From Anaerolineaceae bacterium UBA2274 (lineage in GTDB: Bacteria; Chloroflexota; Anaerolineae; Anaerolineales; Anaerolineaceae), in assembly GCA_002347705.1 (NCBI GenBank), contig DDWY01000017.1, positions 30,377-94,376 of the forward strand: a DNA stretch of 64,000 bases, read 5' to 3'. Under the pieces are notes generated by a model that saw only the letters and a program-made list of their open reading frames with translations, did no database searches and was not told the origin of the DNA. This document shows positions 54,505 to 63,491 of the stretch, piece after piece; position 1 is the first letter of the stretch, and the number at the start of each line of letters is the position of its first letter. The translations under genes and the position numbers were made by a program.

Positions 54505-55737
54505 ATGCAAAAAATACCTGACACATCCGATATGATCGAGCAAGACTCCTCCTCCCAACCCGACTTACCGCCAGACTATCCCAAGCACTTCAACACCCGC
54601 AATGTTGGATCCATTGCCGCAGCCCACAGCCTGCATGACATGTACTCTGGGTTTCTACCACCGCTGCTGCCAATTTTGATTGAAAAGTTTAGCCTCAGCA
54701 ATTTGGGCGGGGGTTCTCTGACCCTTTTTTACACCCTACCCTCGCTTTTCCAACCGCTGATCGGCTCGCTTGCAGACCGACACAACTTGAAGATACTGGT
54801 TATCCTGGCGCCTTTCATCACTGGTTGCATGATGAGCTTGCTTGGGTTGGCCGCTACGCCGGTGGTCATGATGGCAATGCTGGTTTTTGCTGGCTTGAGT
54901 TCAGCTTCATTACATGCGATTGGTCCGGCATTGAACAGCAAATATGCCGGACAAAAACTCGGAAAAAGTATGAGTTTTTGGGTAAACGCCGGCGCTTTGG
55001 GTTATGCGTTAGGCTCAATCCTGCTGGTAACAGTTTACGATTTTCTCGGTCTGTCAAAATTGCCCATCCTTGCAATTGGTGGAGCGATTGCATCTGCAAT
55101 GATCTGCTTTGGTTTACAAAACGCGGACACGCGCACCAGTGTGGTGAAAAAGCAAAAATCCGCCCCCAAGAATTGGGGCAGGATCCTGAAAGTCATGCTG
55201 CCTGTCATTTTGATCATCGCCAGCCGGGCGTTGATGACCGTAATGCTCTCTACCTATTTTCCGGCTTTCCTGCGTGAAAGGGGAGCGAGCACCTGGGTTT
55301 CCGGAGCTGGGATGACCCTGATTTTAGTGGCAGGCGCGTTTGGGTCTTATATTGTCGGAAGTATGAGCGATAAGTTCAGCCGGGTAAAAATTTTGGCTTT
55401 CGTCACCATCGCGCTTTTTTCGTTAATGCTGGTTTTCCTGCGTATCGAGAACTGGTTGCAGATACCAGTACTTTTGTTGATTGGTTTTTTTGAAATCGCG
55501 GCTTTGCCTGTTTTGATGGCACTGGTTCAGGATGGCTTCACAGAGGACAGAGCCTTCATTAATGGTCTCTTCTTGTCGATCAACTTTGTTGGCACTTCGC
55601 TGGCAATTCCTCTGGTGGGTCGGCTGGCAGATTTGTATGACTTTCAGACAACTTTCCAACTTGCAAGTTGGCTCTTGCCCTTAGGTTTAGTGGGGATGGG
55701 CTGGGTCTACCGCATGAATAAAACCAGCCGGCTGTAG
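54505..55737 (+). CDS. MFS transporter, Fsr-like
   Basis: A 410-residue major facilitator with 12 predicted helices. The first helix region has AAHSLHDMYSGFLPPLLPIL, typical of the fosmidomycin-resistance (Fsr) group, and the loop 2-3 motif GSLADRHNLKIL is the MFS A motif. The mirror-image motif SDKFSRVKIL lies in the second half. The first 35 residues are a polar, Pro-rich extension. Substrate unknown; export of a small molecule is likely for this group. It appears to start with a leaderless mRNA. Confidence 0.85.
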   Translation: MQKIPDTSDMIEQDSSSQPDLPPDYPKHFNTRNVGSIAAAHSLHDMYSGFLPPLLPILIEKFSLSNLGGGSLTLFYTLPSLFQPLIGSLADRHNLKILVILAPFITGCMMSLLGLAATPVVMMAMLVFAGLSSASLHAIGPALNSKYAGQKLGKSMSFWVNAGALGYALGSILLVTVYDFLGLSKLPILAIGGAIASAMICFGLQNADTRTSVVKKQKSAPKNWGRILKVMLPVILIIASRALMTVMLSTYFPAFLRERGASTWVSGAGMTLILVAGAFGSYIVGSMSDKFSRVKILAFVTIALFSLMLVFLRIENWLQIPVLLLIGFFEIAALPVLMALVQDGFTEDRAFINGLFLSINFVGTSLAIPLVGRLADLYDFQTTFQLASWLLPLGLVGMGWVYRMNKTSRL

Positions 55738-55900
55738 TTCCTCATGTCTGGCTCCTCTGATGGATACCATTCCATTTGATAGCGTTTTTTCGACGCTGAA
55801 ATTTCTGTGTTCTTGCCAGCGCCCCCGGTGCGAAGCCTCCCTGTTAGACCACAGGCACGCAGACTGACCGCAGGTCTCCGGATGTTTTCCCTTACCTGGC

Positions 55901-55939
55901 AAAAAAAGTGAGGCTGCGGAAAATCCCACGCGACCTCAC
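55901..55939 (-). terminator. Terminator after the SUMF1 lipoprotein gene
   Basis: On the minus strand GTGAGG and CCTCAC flank an imperfect inner arm, followed by seven T. It lies 30 bases after the stop. Confidence 0.85.
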
Positions 55940-55969
55940 CTTACTTCAATTATTAACTTTCAGTCCCCC

Positions 55970-56890
55970 TTACTGCCCTCCATCCATTGCACAGCGAAAT
56001 CCCAGGTCCAGGCCGCTGTAGAAGCTCAGGTCGTATGCCCGGCTCGTAACGCGTACTGCCAGCCAGTTGCTGGCCCAACCGCCGCCCCGAACCGTTCGCA
56101 GCTGGTTAGCTTCTTCGGCTAAAGGATTCTCGGTCGGGCTTACGCTGTAGAAATCTTCTATGTAGCTATCCGCCACCCATTCCCAGACATTTCCGGTCAT
56201 ATCCATCAAGCCAAACTCGCTTGCCCCCGCCGGGTAGCTCCCAACAGCAACAGTATCTCCCACACAAGCAGACATGCTGGGGTCGTGATAAATGTTTGCT
56301 TTAGAACAGTCGGGGTCATCATCCCCCCAGGCATAAGCGCCAGGGTTCGCACCGCGTGCTGCCAGCTCCCACTCGGCTTCTGTTGGAAGACGTTTGCCCG
56401 CCCAGGTGCAATACGCCTGAGCCTGTTCCCACTTGACGTTGATCATCGGGAAATTGGCATATTCTGGGTTCTGATAGTAATCCACCCGTGCCTGAGATGC
56501 GGTGGCAATCGGCGCGGAGCAACCGTCAGCCGCCACACATTCGGCATACTGCACGTTAGTCACTTCATATACGTCAATCGCGAACGCTGAAAGGCTCACC
56601 ATGTGCTGCGGGAGCTCATCGCTTGGGCAGGCATAGCCATTGTTGTGCTCTGGGTCACAACCCATCATGTACTCCGTTGCAGGGATCAGAACCATGCCTT
56701 CCGGCACTTCGACGACAGCGGGCTCTTCAAGCGGCTCAGCTGGCATTTCGGAACTTGAATCAGCGACCTCTGTTGGGATGATTTCGACCTCTTCTTCTAT
56801 AACCGGCTGTGCTGTCTCGAGTGGTGTTTGCATGATGCAACCAGACAGAAGTAACATCAGCATTATTACTGATACTATTTTGCGAGACAT
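55970..56890 (-). CDS. SUMF1/FGE-fold lipoprotein lacking the catalytic cysteines
   Basis: A 306-residue lipoprotein with lipobox LLSGC at about residues 15-19, then a Glu/Pro-rich linker (about 25-65). The SUMF1 (C-type lectin-like) domain fills residues 67-303: GMVLIPATEYMMGCD, FAIDVYEVTNVQYAECV, GKRLPTEAEWELAARG, MDMTGNVWEWVADSY and TVRGGGWASNWLAVRV. Formylglycine-generating enzymes carry two Cys in the segment after RGGS; here it is RGGGWASNW with none, so it is not an FGE. It probably acts as an extracellular binding or structural domain. GGAGG precedes the ATG. Confidence 0.88.
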   Translation of the reverse strand: MSRKIVSVIMLMLLLSGCIMQTPLETAQPVIEEEVEIIPTEVADSSSEMPAEPLEEPAVVEVPEGMVLIPATEYMMGCDPEHNNGYACPSDELPQHMVSLSAFAIDVYEVTNVQYAECVAADGCSAPIATASQARVDYYQNPEYANFPMINVKWEQAQAYCTWAGKRLPTEAEWELAARGANPGAYAWGDDDPDCSKANIYHDPSMSACVGDTVAVGSYPAGASEFGLMDMTGNVWEWVADSYIEDFYSVSPTENPLAEEANQLRTVRGGGWASNWLAVRVTSRAYDLSFYSGLDLGFRCAMDGGQ

Positions 56891-57187
56891 TGGAAACCTC
56901 CATTACTTCTAACGATCGAAAAAGACAAACACCCCTCCTTCACATTATAGTAAATTTACAACCGAATCCCAAATATGAATTTTCAGTTTACGTGGAATTT
57001 CACAATGTTACCAGTAATATCTTGAATTATTTGAGTAACCTGAGCGTTAACCCTCTCGAATCAGGGCAAAACTGCGGGATCCAACCCCCTCTTGGGAGGG
57101 GGACAAAGGGGGTGGGTGGTTTCATAGCTGGATTGGATGTGGAATAAAGTTGTTGTAAGAACTGCGGGCTATTAGTTCTCTTTAATC

Positions 57188-58083
57188 TGTCACATCGTGC
57201 CCGAGGGGTATTGCGAACCTCTTTTGTGACACGCAGTGTGCTATTTTGACGCAATCTAAGCTCCTGGTAAAGAAAAACGTTTGAGGTAAAAGATCACCGT
57301 TAATAATCACGAAGTGTTTATGAACATCTCGGGGTGCATGAGCGTAAATAGTTTATATTGCTTCGTTCCTCGCAATGACAGAAGAGGCTTGGAAGTGAGG
57401 ATTCATCAGGACATCAAATCTGTCATTGCGAACCTCTTTTGTGAAGCAATCTAAACTCCTGGTGGAGAAAAATGTTTGAGGTAAAGGATTACCGTCAAAA
57501 ATCACGAAGTGTTAATGAACATCTCGCGCTGCATGAATGCAAATAGTTTAGATTGCTTCGTTCCTCGCAATGACAGAAGAGGCTTGGAAGTGAGGATTCA
57601 TCAGGACATCAAATCTGTCATTGCGAACCTCTTTTGTGAAGCAATCTAAATTCCTGGTGAAGAAAAACGTTTGAGGTAAAAGATCATCGTCAAAAATCAC
57701 GAAGTGTTTATGAACATCTCGCGCTGCATGAGCGAGACCAGTTTAGATTGCTTCGTTCCTCGCAATGACAGATAGACTCTGGCAGTGATGATAATTCAGG
57801 ACATCAAAAAGGGATCCTAAGCGGTTAATCCTTTTCCTCAATGCAAGAAAAAACTTCGAAACTCCATCCTTAAAGCAATTCACGGGGTGAACTGGTGAAT
57901 AGTGCGGGCGATATTGCTTGTCTATATTCTGTCATTGCGAACTTCTTTTGTGAAGCAATCTAAACTCCTGGTGGAGAAAAATGTTTGAGGTAAAGGATTA
58001 CCGTCAAAAATCACGAAGTGTTAATGAACATCTCGCGCTGCATGAGCGCGACCAGGTAGATTGCTTCCTTCCTCTCAAGGACA
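57188..58083. repeat. Second array of inverted-end repeats (four copies)
   Basis: Copies lie at about 57188-57380, 57421-57575, 57616-57770 and 57930-58083. Each starts TGTCATTGCGAAC...GAAGCAATCTAAA and ends TTTAGATTGCTTCGTTCCTC followed by GCAATGACA, so the ends pair over about 25 bases. The core has GTTTGAGGTAAA and AATCACGAAGTGTTAATGAA and differs from the array at 1419. The last two copies sit in a longer unit of about 314 bases that also carries GGGATCCTAAGCGGTTAATC. The rest of 56891-58290 has no supportable gene. Confidence 0.85.
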
Positions 58084-58290
58084 GATAGACCCTGGCAGTG
58101 AACATTCATCAGGACATCAAAAAAGGGATCCTAAGCGGTTAATCCTTTTACTCAATGTCGAAAACATGGAAGCCCAACCTTAAAGCAATCCACCGGATGA
58201 ACCGGTGAGTTTTGTGGGCGCTTGAGGGCTGTGCGCAGCCCCCTGTAAGGGCGTAAACTCCGAACCTGTGCGCAGCCATGTAAACCGTTA

Positions 58291-58316
58291 TTAAAAACTC
58301 CTCACGAAGAGGAGTT
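58291..58316 (-). terminator. Stranded terminator of tRNA-Val
   Basis: AACTCCTC and GAGGAGTT form a perfect eight-base stem with a TTCGT loop on the minus strand, followed by TTTAATAA. It lies just downstream (minus strand) of the tRNA 3'-end copy at 58318, where the terminator of an uninterrupted tRNA-Val would be. Confidence 0.88.
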
Positions 58317-58317
58317 G

Positions 58318-58375
58318 TGTGGGCGCTAGAGGACTCGAACCTCCGAACCTCACGGATGTGAACTGTGCGTTCTAA
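58318..58375 (-). other. Attachment-site copy: 3' part of tRNA-Val
   Basis: Fifty-eight bases match 63347-63404 with two differences; the first 46 are identical. They cover the acceptor 3' side, T arm, anticodon loop and part of the anticodon stem of the intact tRNA-Val. Then the sequence changes abruptly, and the D arm is gone. This is the expected far-end att site of an element integrated in the tRNA 3' half. AAAAGACCAC (58374-58383) follows, inverted relative to GTGGTCTTTT at 63338-63347. Confidence 0.9.
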
Positions 58376-59069
58376 AAGACCACTTGCCGACCTCAACGTT
58401 CGTGTATTCTGCTAACTATGAGGTCATCAGGTCGTTCCGAATTGGCCGAATCATGAGGTCATAAGGACGAAATTTTTCGTGTTTGAATGTGCTGGATCCT
58501 GTATAAAATAAGGATTCCAGCAATGTTAAGTGATTGATCCTGCTTATTGACATCCCCACAAAAAGAAGTCAGTCAAAAAGTTCAATAAGTCAAAATCGTT
58601 TTTGACTTATTGATATTATTGACTTTTTTGATTTTATCGACATTTTGACTTTACTTCTCATATTTGCTGGTTATATATCAGGTGTTGTGTTGTTCCCAAA
58701 AATGACCCCCTCCATCCTTTCTAATCAAGAAAATAAGTAGGTCTTTCAGGCTTTTTGCCGGTTTTGGCACCTGATCAGGCCGTTATAGCCATCAAAAATG
58801 ACGGTATTAGTTAACGGGAAATGTCTATTCTCATAAGTAATAATTCGTTTTCCCTGATATTCGGCATATTATTGACTTCCTTTTTGACCATTAATGACCT
58901 GATTTTTGCCTGAATTGTGATCGTTTTTGTATAAGGTTGACTATTTTTGACTGTTTTTGACTGCAATTTTTTACAGGCAGATTCAACACGCGCCATTTTA
59001 CGCGGTAGACCAACGACCCACCACCCTGGCACCTTGATGGGGGGGATTCACTTGCGATCCTGATCCTAT
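58376..59069. other. Left part of the integrated element, no clear gene
   Basis: About 700 A+T-rich bases. TTTTTGACTTATTGATATTA and similar TTTGAC/TTATTGAC runs recur at 58580-58670 and 58870-58970. A minus-strand frame at 58811-58996, opening MARVESACKKLQSKTVKN, and an overlapping frame are both plausible but neither has a good ribosome site. I do not call either. Confidence 0.5.
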
Positions 59070-59240
59070 TTATTCAATGGCCTGGTGAACCGACCTATCA
59101 ATCGCCAAGACCGGAATCCATTTGGATTGATCATCATCTTTTGAACGGGATGCATCAAAAAGTGTGATCCGATCGGCGATCATGACCATTTTGATCACAA
59201 TATTTGGATATTCAGGATTGGTGAAGGTTATGATTTTCAT
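59070..59240 (-). CDS. Small hypothetical protein in the integrated element
   Basis: A 56-residue frame opening MKIITFTNPEYPNIVIKMVM and ending IPVLAIDRSVHQAIE. It has natural-looking composition with several hydrophobic and charged alternations, but I recognise no family and the ribosome site (GGAAGG, about 13 bases upstream) is distant. It begins 27 bases after the fragment below, on the same strand. Confidence 0.4.
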   Translation of the reverse strand: MKIITFTNPEYPNIVIKMVMIADRITLFDASRSKDDDQSKWIPVLAIDRSVHQAIE

Positions 59241-59266
59241 GGCCGATCCGGACCTTCCCCACCCCA

Positions 59267-59470
59267 CTAATCTGGAAATTCGTCAATTGCGCTGTATTCG
59301 TGATTGACCTTCGAATCATCCAGGCTGTAAAGCTTCACATCGCCTTTGGGATTGTCGGTTCCCACCTTCAGTACTGCCTCCGCCACTTTCCAGAAGCTCA
59401 ATCCTTCCACCTCACTTTCAAGCTGAGAATTGGAATTGGCTGCCGTTGTAGAGGCAAAACCAGAGATTGT
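59267..59470 (-). pseudogene. Startless open frame in the integrated element
   Basis: Sixty-seven codons are open without an ATG: it includes LESEVEGLSFWKVAEAVLKV, then GDVKLYSLDDSKVNHEYSA and ends IDEFPD. The composition looks like real protein. A GTG within (EVEG) could start it, preceded by a weak GA-rich site; otherwise it is the 3' part of a gene cut off where the beta-propeller gene now ends (59494). Not recognised. Confidence 0.4.
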
Positions 59471-59493
59471 CTAGAACCTTTTTCACTCAATAT

Positions 59494-62001
59494 TTACCTT
59501 TTGATCATTGGGAGGTACAAACTCCAATCGGTTTCCATCCTCACATTTTGAATATAAACCTTTATTCCCTGCGAATCAGGATAATTATTCTGTGCACTGA
59601 ACAACAACCTCACAGAGCTTCCTTGATACATAGATGCTTCAAACTCTACGGAGACCCATTCTTCAGAGTTCAAATTTTGGATTGGTTGATCTACAACGAC
59701 AATTTGTTCCAATAATCTTGTTCCAAATTCATCGTAAAGGCTGACTATAAAGCTTGCCTTCCCGGAGGGATCAATAGCCTCAACGCTATAGTCAAAAGAC
59801 AACCTGGCACTGGATAACCCAGCTGGTATATAAAGAGATTGATATGTCCACGCCGAATTGATGTCTTGATCTGAAGGTGGATTGACAACCTCTCCTAATT
59901 GCAATGAATTGCCTTCACCTGGAATGGTTGATTCGACAATCGTAACAGGCCGCTGACCTCCCCTGGTCCAGTAAGGCAGGCTGCCACTAAAATTGAGCCA
60001 CAGCGCTGTTGGTGATTGAAGTCCCTCGATGGCGTAATTCAAAAATTCTCCATTTTGGATAAGTCCTGAGAATGAATCCGGAGGTAGCGGCGCAGTAATA
60101 AATTTGGATATTTTATGAGTGCTTCCGCTCGAGGCATAAACTGAACCATCATCGCCGGTAGCAAGAAATTGATAATCACCCAGATCCCAATAAGTGGCGG
60201 TTTCATTCCATTCGCCGAATTGAGTTAATACATTCGTCAGAGTTGGGTCATATTGGCGGATAACGTTGCCGCCTTTATAAAGCGCGAATATGTTTCCGTC
60301 AGCAGCGGTTGTTAAGGCTATTGGGAAATAGGTCCTGCCATCAGGGGTTTGTGCTGGAAGGGTGAGCGTAGCAAGCTTCTCTCCCTCTGGGGAAAATTTC
60401 CAGACTTCATAAAGCCAGGGTTCTTCAGGCAGACCTTGCTCTACCAACACGGGAACAAGCAAGTTATCCTCGTAATCAGATGTGATATTCCATAGATAAT
60501 ATGTCTTTTCAAGATCATTATCATATGACCAGCAATCCTGTAAAGACAAATCATTATTGAGGACACATACCTCTTCATGAACATCTTCGGTTGGACTATA
60601 TGGATTTTCCACAAAAGGACCGGGAACATAGACATTTCCGTTGTTGTCAAGGGCGATTTGACCGGGGCGCCAATTCATGCCGGGTTTTACATCAGTGGTG
60701 ATAAAACTGCCATCAGGTGAAAACTTGGTGATAGAAGAAGGATTTTGCTCGAGGACAAACAGGTTGCCTGCTGAGTCTTTTAACATGTCCATTGGCGTAA
60801 AGTTGTTCCAATCAAATTCAGCATAAAGATCACCTTCGGGAAAAGTCCGAAGGAAAGTTCCGTCCTGGTCAAAAATTTCTATTCTTCCATTCCCACCATC
60901 GGCAACATAGATTTCATTATCAAACACTCTTACATTTGAAGGATAATGAAAAAATCCGTGGGGTGTTTCAGGGCTGCCATAATCCGTAACCCAGTCCTTG
61001 TTGACATCAAAGACCCGAATACGATTACAGGCAAAGTCAGCAGCATAAATCGTCCCATCTGTTGAAATCGATAGGCCCTTGTAAAAACTTTCAATAGAGT
61101 CACCAAATCTACTTAATACTGTTCCTTCAAGGGTCTCTCCATCGAACTGGATTTCCATCAAGTTGTGCTCAGATGAGATGATCATCTTTCCTGTCGCATT
61201 GAACTCCATCCCATAAACAGAAATGTTTTTTATGATTTGGTTCTCATCTTTAACGTAAACTGGAGTAATGTTGGGGAAGTCATCAATAATTATAAAGGAA
61301 GGATCAATATTCTCTTCCGGATCTGAATATCGACTTCGTAGACCTAACCACAATCTATCATTCTGGTCAAAGGCCATATCATTAACATTGTTAAAGTCAT
61401 ACGATTCATCTTCTAGGCGCAAGATGGATTGTTGTTGATATAATGAATCATAAAAAATGACTGCAAATCCATAAAAACCTGTTCTGGTCTCGAAATAATA
61501 TTCATCCAGCTTCATGAACAGAGCAATATTCCCCAAACTATCCTCGGCAAGATATAAAGGCGTGTTCATAGTATTCATATCCCAGCTAACTGGGATTGAC
61601 TTGAAGGTGCCTGTTGAATCAAACACTTGCAAACGGCGGTTCCAACCATCAGCTACCACCAAATCGCCACTCGAGGACTTAAGCAAACCGAAAGGTCGAT
61701 AAAATTCACCCGGGTCTGCTCCATAACTTCCAATTTCACTGGAGATTACGCCTGTCTGGTCGATAATCGAAACCCGGTCAAAATCACTGTTGGAAATAAA
61801 GACTTTATTCTCTCCTGAAACTACTACATCTACAGGACCGAGTAACTGGCGTCCATCCCCTCCCCAGCTGTTGTAATAGACATAATCAAGATCATCAGAT
61901 TGGCGAGTGCTTGTGGATTGAATTGAACCAGTCGGTAGTAGCAGAGATATAAAAACCAACAACAAGATCACCAGTGTTCGGAAAGAAAAGTAAGTCTTCA
62001 T
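59494..62001 (-). CDS. Secreted NHL/beta-propeller protein with C-terminal jelly-roll domain
   Basis: An 835-residue exported protein. Residues 1-28 are a signal peptide (FRTLVILLLVFISLLLPTGS). Residues 35-650 are NHL-like repeats with the pattern GPVDVVVSGENKVFISNSD, VFDNEIYVADGGNGRIEIFD and MLKDSAGNLFVLEQ, probably one or two six-bladed propellers. Residues 670-820 are a beta jelly-roll like carbohydrate-binding or choice-of-anchor domains. The end is WSLYLPMIKR, like the LPLI tail of the subtilase. NHL proteins bind other proteins or polymers; no enzyme site is seen. It lies inside the tRNA-borne element and is A+T-richer than housekeeping genes. ATG 62001 follows GGAG. Confidence 0.85.
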   Translation of the reverse strand: MKTYFSFRTLVILLLVFISLLLPTGSIQSTSTRQSDDLDYVYYNSWGGDGRQLLGPVDVVVSGENKVFISNSDFDRVSIIDQTGVISSEIGSYGADPGEFYRPFGLLKSSSGDLVVADGWNRRLQVFDSTGTFKSIPVSWDMNTMNTPLYLAEDSLGNIALFMKLDEYYFETRTGFYGFAVIFYDSLYQQQSILRLEDESYDFNNVNDMAFDQNDRLWLGLRSRYSDPEENIDPSFIIIDDFPNITPVYVKDENQIIKNISVYGMEFNATGKMIISSEHNLMEIQFDGETLEGTVLSRFGDSIESFYKGLSISTDGTIYAADFACNRIRVFDVNKDWVTDYGSPETPHGFFHYPSNVRVFDNEIYVADGGNGRIEIFDQDGTFLRTFPEGDLYAEFDWNNFTPMDMLKDSAGNLFVLEQNPSSITKFSPDGSFITTDVKPGMNWRPGQIALDNNGNVYVPGPFVENPYSPTEDVHEEVCVLNNDLSLQDCWSYDNDLEKTYYLWNITSDYEDNLLVPVLVEQGLPEEPWLYEVWKFSPEGEKLATLTLPAQTPDGRTYFPIALTTAADGNIFALYKGGNVIRQYDPTLTNVLTQFGEWNETATYWDLGDYQFLATGDDGSVYASSGSTHKISKFITAPLPPDSFSGLIQNGEFLNYAIEGLQSPTALWLNFSGSLPYWTRGGQRPVTIVESTIPGEGNSLQLGEVVNPPSDQDINSAWTYQSLYIPAGLSSARLSFDYSVEAIDPSGKASFIVSLYDEFGTRLLEQIVVVDQPIQNLNSEEWVSVEFEASMYQGSSVRLLFSAQNNYPDSQGIKVYIQNVRMETDWSLYLPMIKR

Positions 62002-62434
62002 AGGCTTCACTCCAATTTAGAAAACTGAATTCTTTAGATGAGAGTTCTTTAGTAAGTATGTATACTTAATGCACATCATAATATCATATGGCAACGAAAA
62101 CGTGAAGCGAGGTTTTCTACTGAACTCCGATTTGAGAGTTCATAGAAAAGGATATTACGAGGTCAGGAAATCACCCCAATAATGATATAAAATTATGAAA
62201 GAGTTGCTGACTAGCATCCGTAACCATATTAGCACAATTGTTCTTCATTCTTGTTATGCCACCGCGCAAAAAACCTGAACCAATCCACGATCCTGATCCA
62301 GACGCGCCGATTGAACCGCTTCCCCCACCGCGTGGAATACGAAAGCGAACCCATTTGCGCTGGATTGACGACCTGCGATTTGAAGAAATTTCCGATTATC
62401 CAGAACCGGAATATGTTGACACCGATGATGATTG
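62002..62434. other. Gap between propeller gene and integrase
   Basis: About 430 bases. A plus-strand frame from ATG 62256 to 62537 encodes MPPRKKPEPIHDPDPDAPIE and further charged sequence; it overlaps the 3' end of the integrase on the other strand by about 100 bases and has no ribosome site. I note it as possible but do not call it. Confidence 0.4.
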
Positions 62435-63337
62435 TCATAGATTCCAAATGTCAACCCGCGATGCGTGCATGTGCGCAAGCTTCAAATCCTGTTCGGAGAT
62501 CACCAAATATAGCTTGACCATATCCAGGCTGGAATGACCCATCATTTGCTGCAAGGCGTAGATATTCGGATATTTATGTAAGTAATTCACCGCGAATGTA
62601 TGCCGAAAATTGTGTGGTGAATAATTTGGTACGCCGGCACGTTGGCAGATGCGTTTTAACGCCTTTGCCACGTTGTAACGGTCTAGTTGCCGGTTTTGTT
62701 CAGTTGCGAAAAGATATTTGGAATTGTGTGAACTGGTATATTTCAAAATGGCAATACTGGTTGTTGGTGAAAAGAATACCACCCGCTTCTTGTTGCCTTT
62801 GCCAATTACCTTTGCACTGCAAGAATTTTGATCGACTTTGTCTTTTTCAATCGCGATCAATTCCCCAACACTGACGCCGGTATCCAGCAAAAACAAAATC
62901 ATGGCATGGTTGTGCAAGCCGTAAATTTTCAGGTCTTTCGTGACCATCTTTGACTTGTCCAGGAATGGTGCACTTCGACCGGCCATTGCCAGGTTTTTTT
63001 GATGTGTTCCAATGGGCTCGGTTCAATCAGACGTTATTCAGACCGTGGACGTTCCACCCCAATCATTGGATTTTCGCTCATCAGGTGTTCATTGATCGAC
63101 CATTTGAAAAATACGGATAACCCGCAATGGTAATTCGGTAAGGTTTTATTGCTGACCGTTTGAGCTGCAAGGAATGACCGGATATCATTTCGCGCTACCA
63201 GGTCCACCGTTTTATCATCGGTGAAGGCTGCGAATTTGCGCAATGGGTTGCTGTAATCGTTGATCGTGTTGGGGGATAATCGCCGTGCCTGGCACGAAAT
63301 GTTAAAAGATTCTATTGCATTTGATAAGAAAAACCAT
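62435..63337 (-). pseudogene. Tyrosine recombinase (integrase), decayed
   Basis: The C-terminal catalytic part (62435-62986) has SPHNFRHTFAVNYLHKY, MMGHSS and VKLYL, with the second Arg, His and Tyr. In the first box, where TGLRxxEL is expected, it reads TGVSVGEL, so the first catalytic Arg is lost. The N-terminal core-binding domain (63034-63330) reads LSPNTINDYSNPLRKF, then NYHCGLSVFFKWSINEHLM. A TAA stop at about 63034 and a frameshift near the A-run at 62992-62999 split the two parts. A further frameshift lies near the only ATG (63337). It belongs to the XerC/phage-integrase family and sits beside its tRNA target. Confidence 0.88.
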
Positions 63338-63348
63338 GTGGTCTTTTG

Positions 63349-63423
<75 letters not shown>

Positions 63424-63491
63424 GAAGTGCCGTGATTATAGCAAACCAAATCGAATTTGTCCACAACCACTTTTCTCAACCGCCCAATGCT

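Noticed and set aside
57188..58083. CRISPR array
   Set aside because: Units are 155-193 bp hairpin-ended elements, and the intervals between them repeat as well.
58211..58222. A third tRNA-Val 3'-end copy (TTTGTGGGCGCT)
   Set aside because: Only 12 bases match the tRNA flank; the following sequence does not continue the tRNA, so it is not firm evidence for another att site.
62256..62537. Plus-strand gene converging on the integrase
   Set aside because: Its first 60 residues look protein-like, but it overlaps the integrase end by 100 bases, and has no ribosome site; mentioned as uncertain only.
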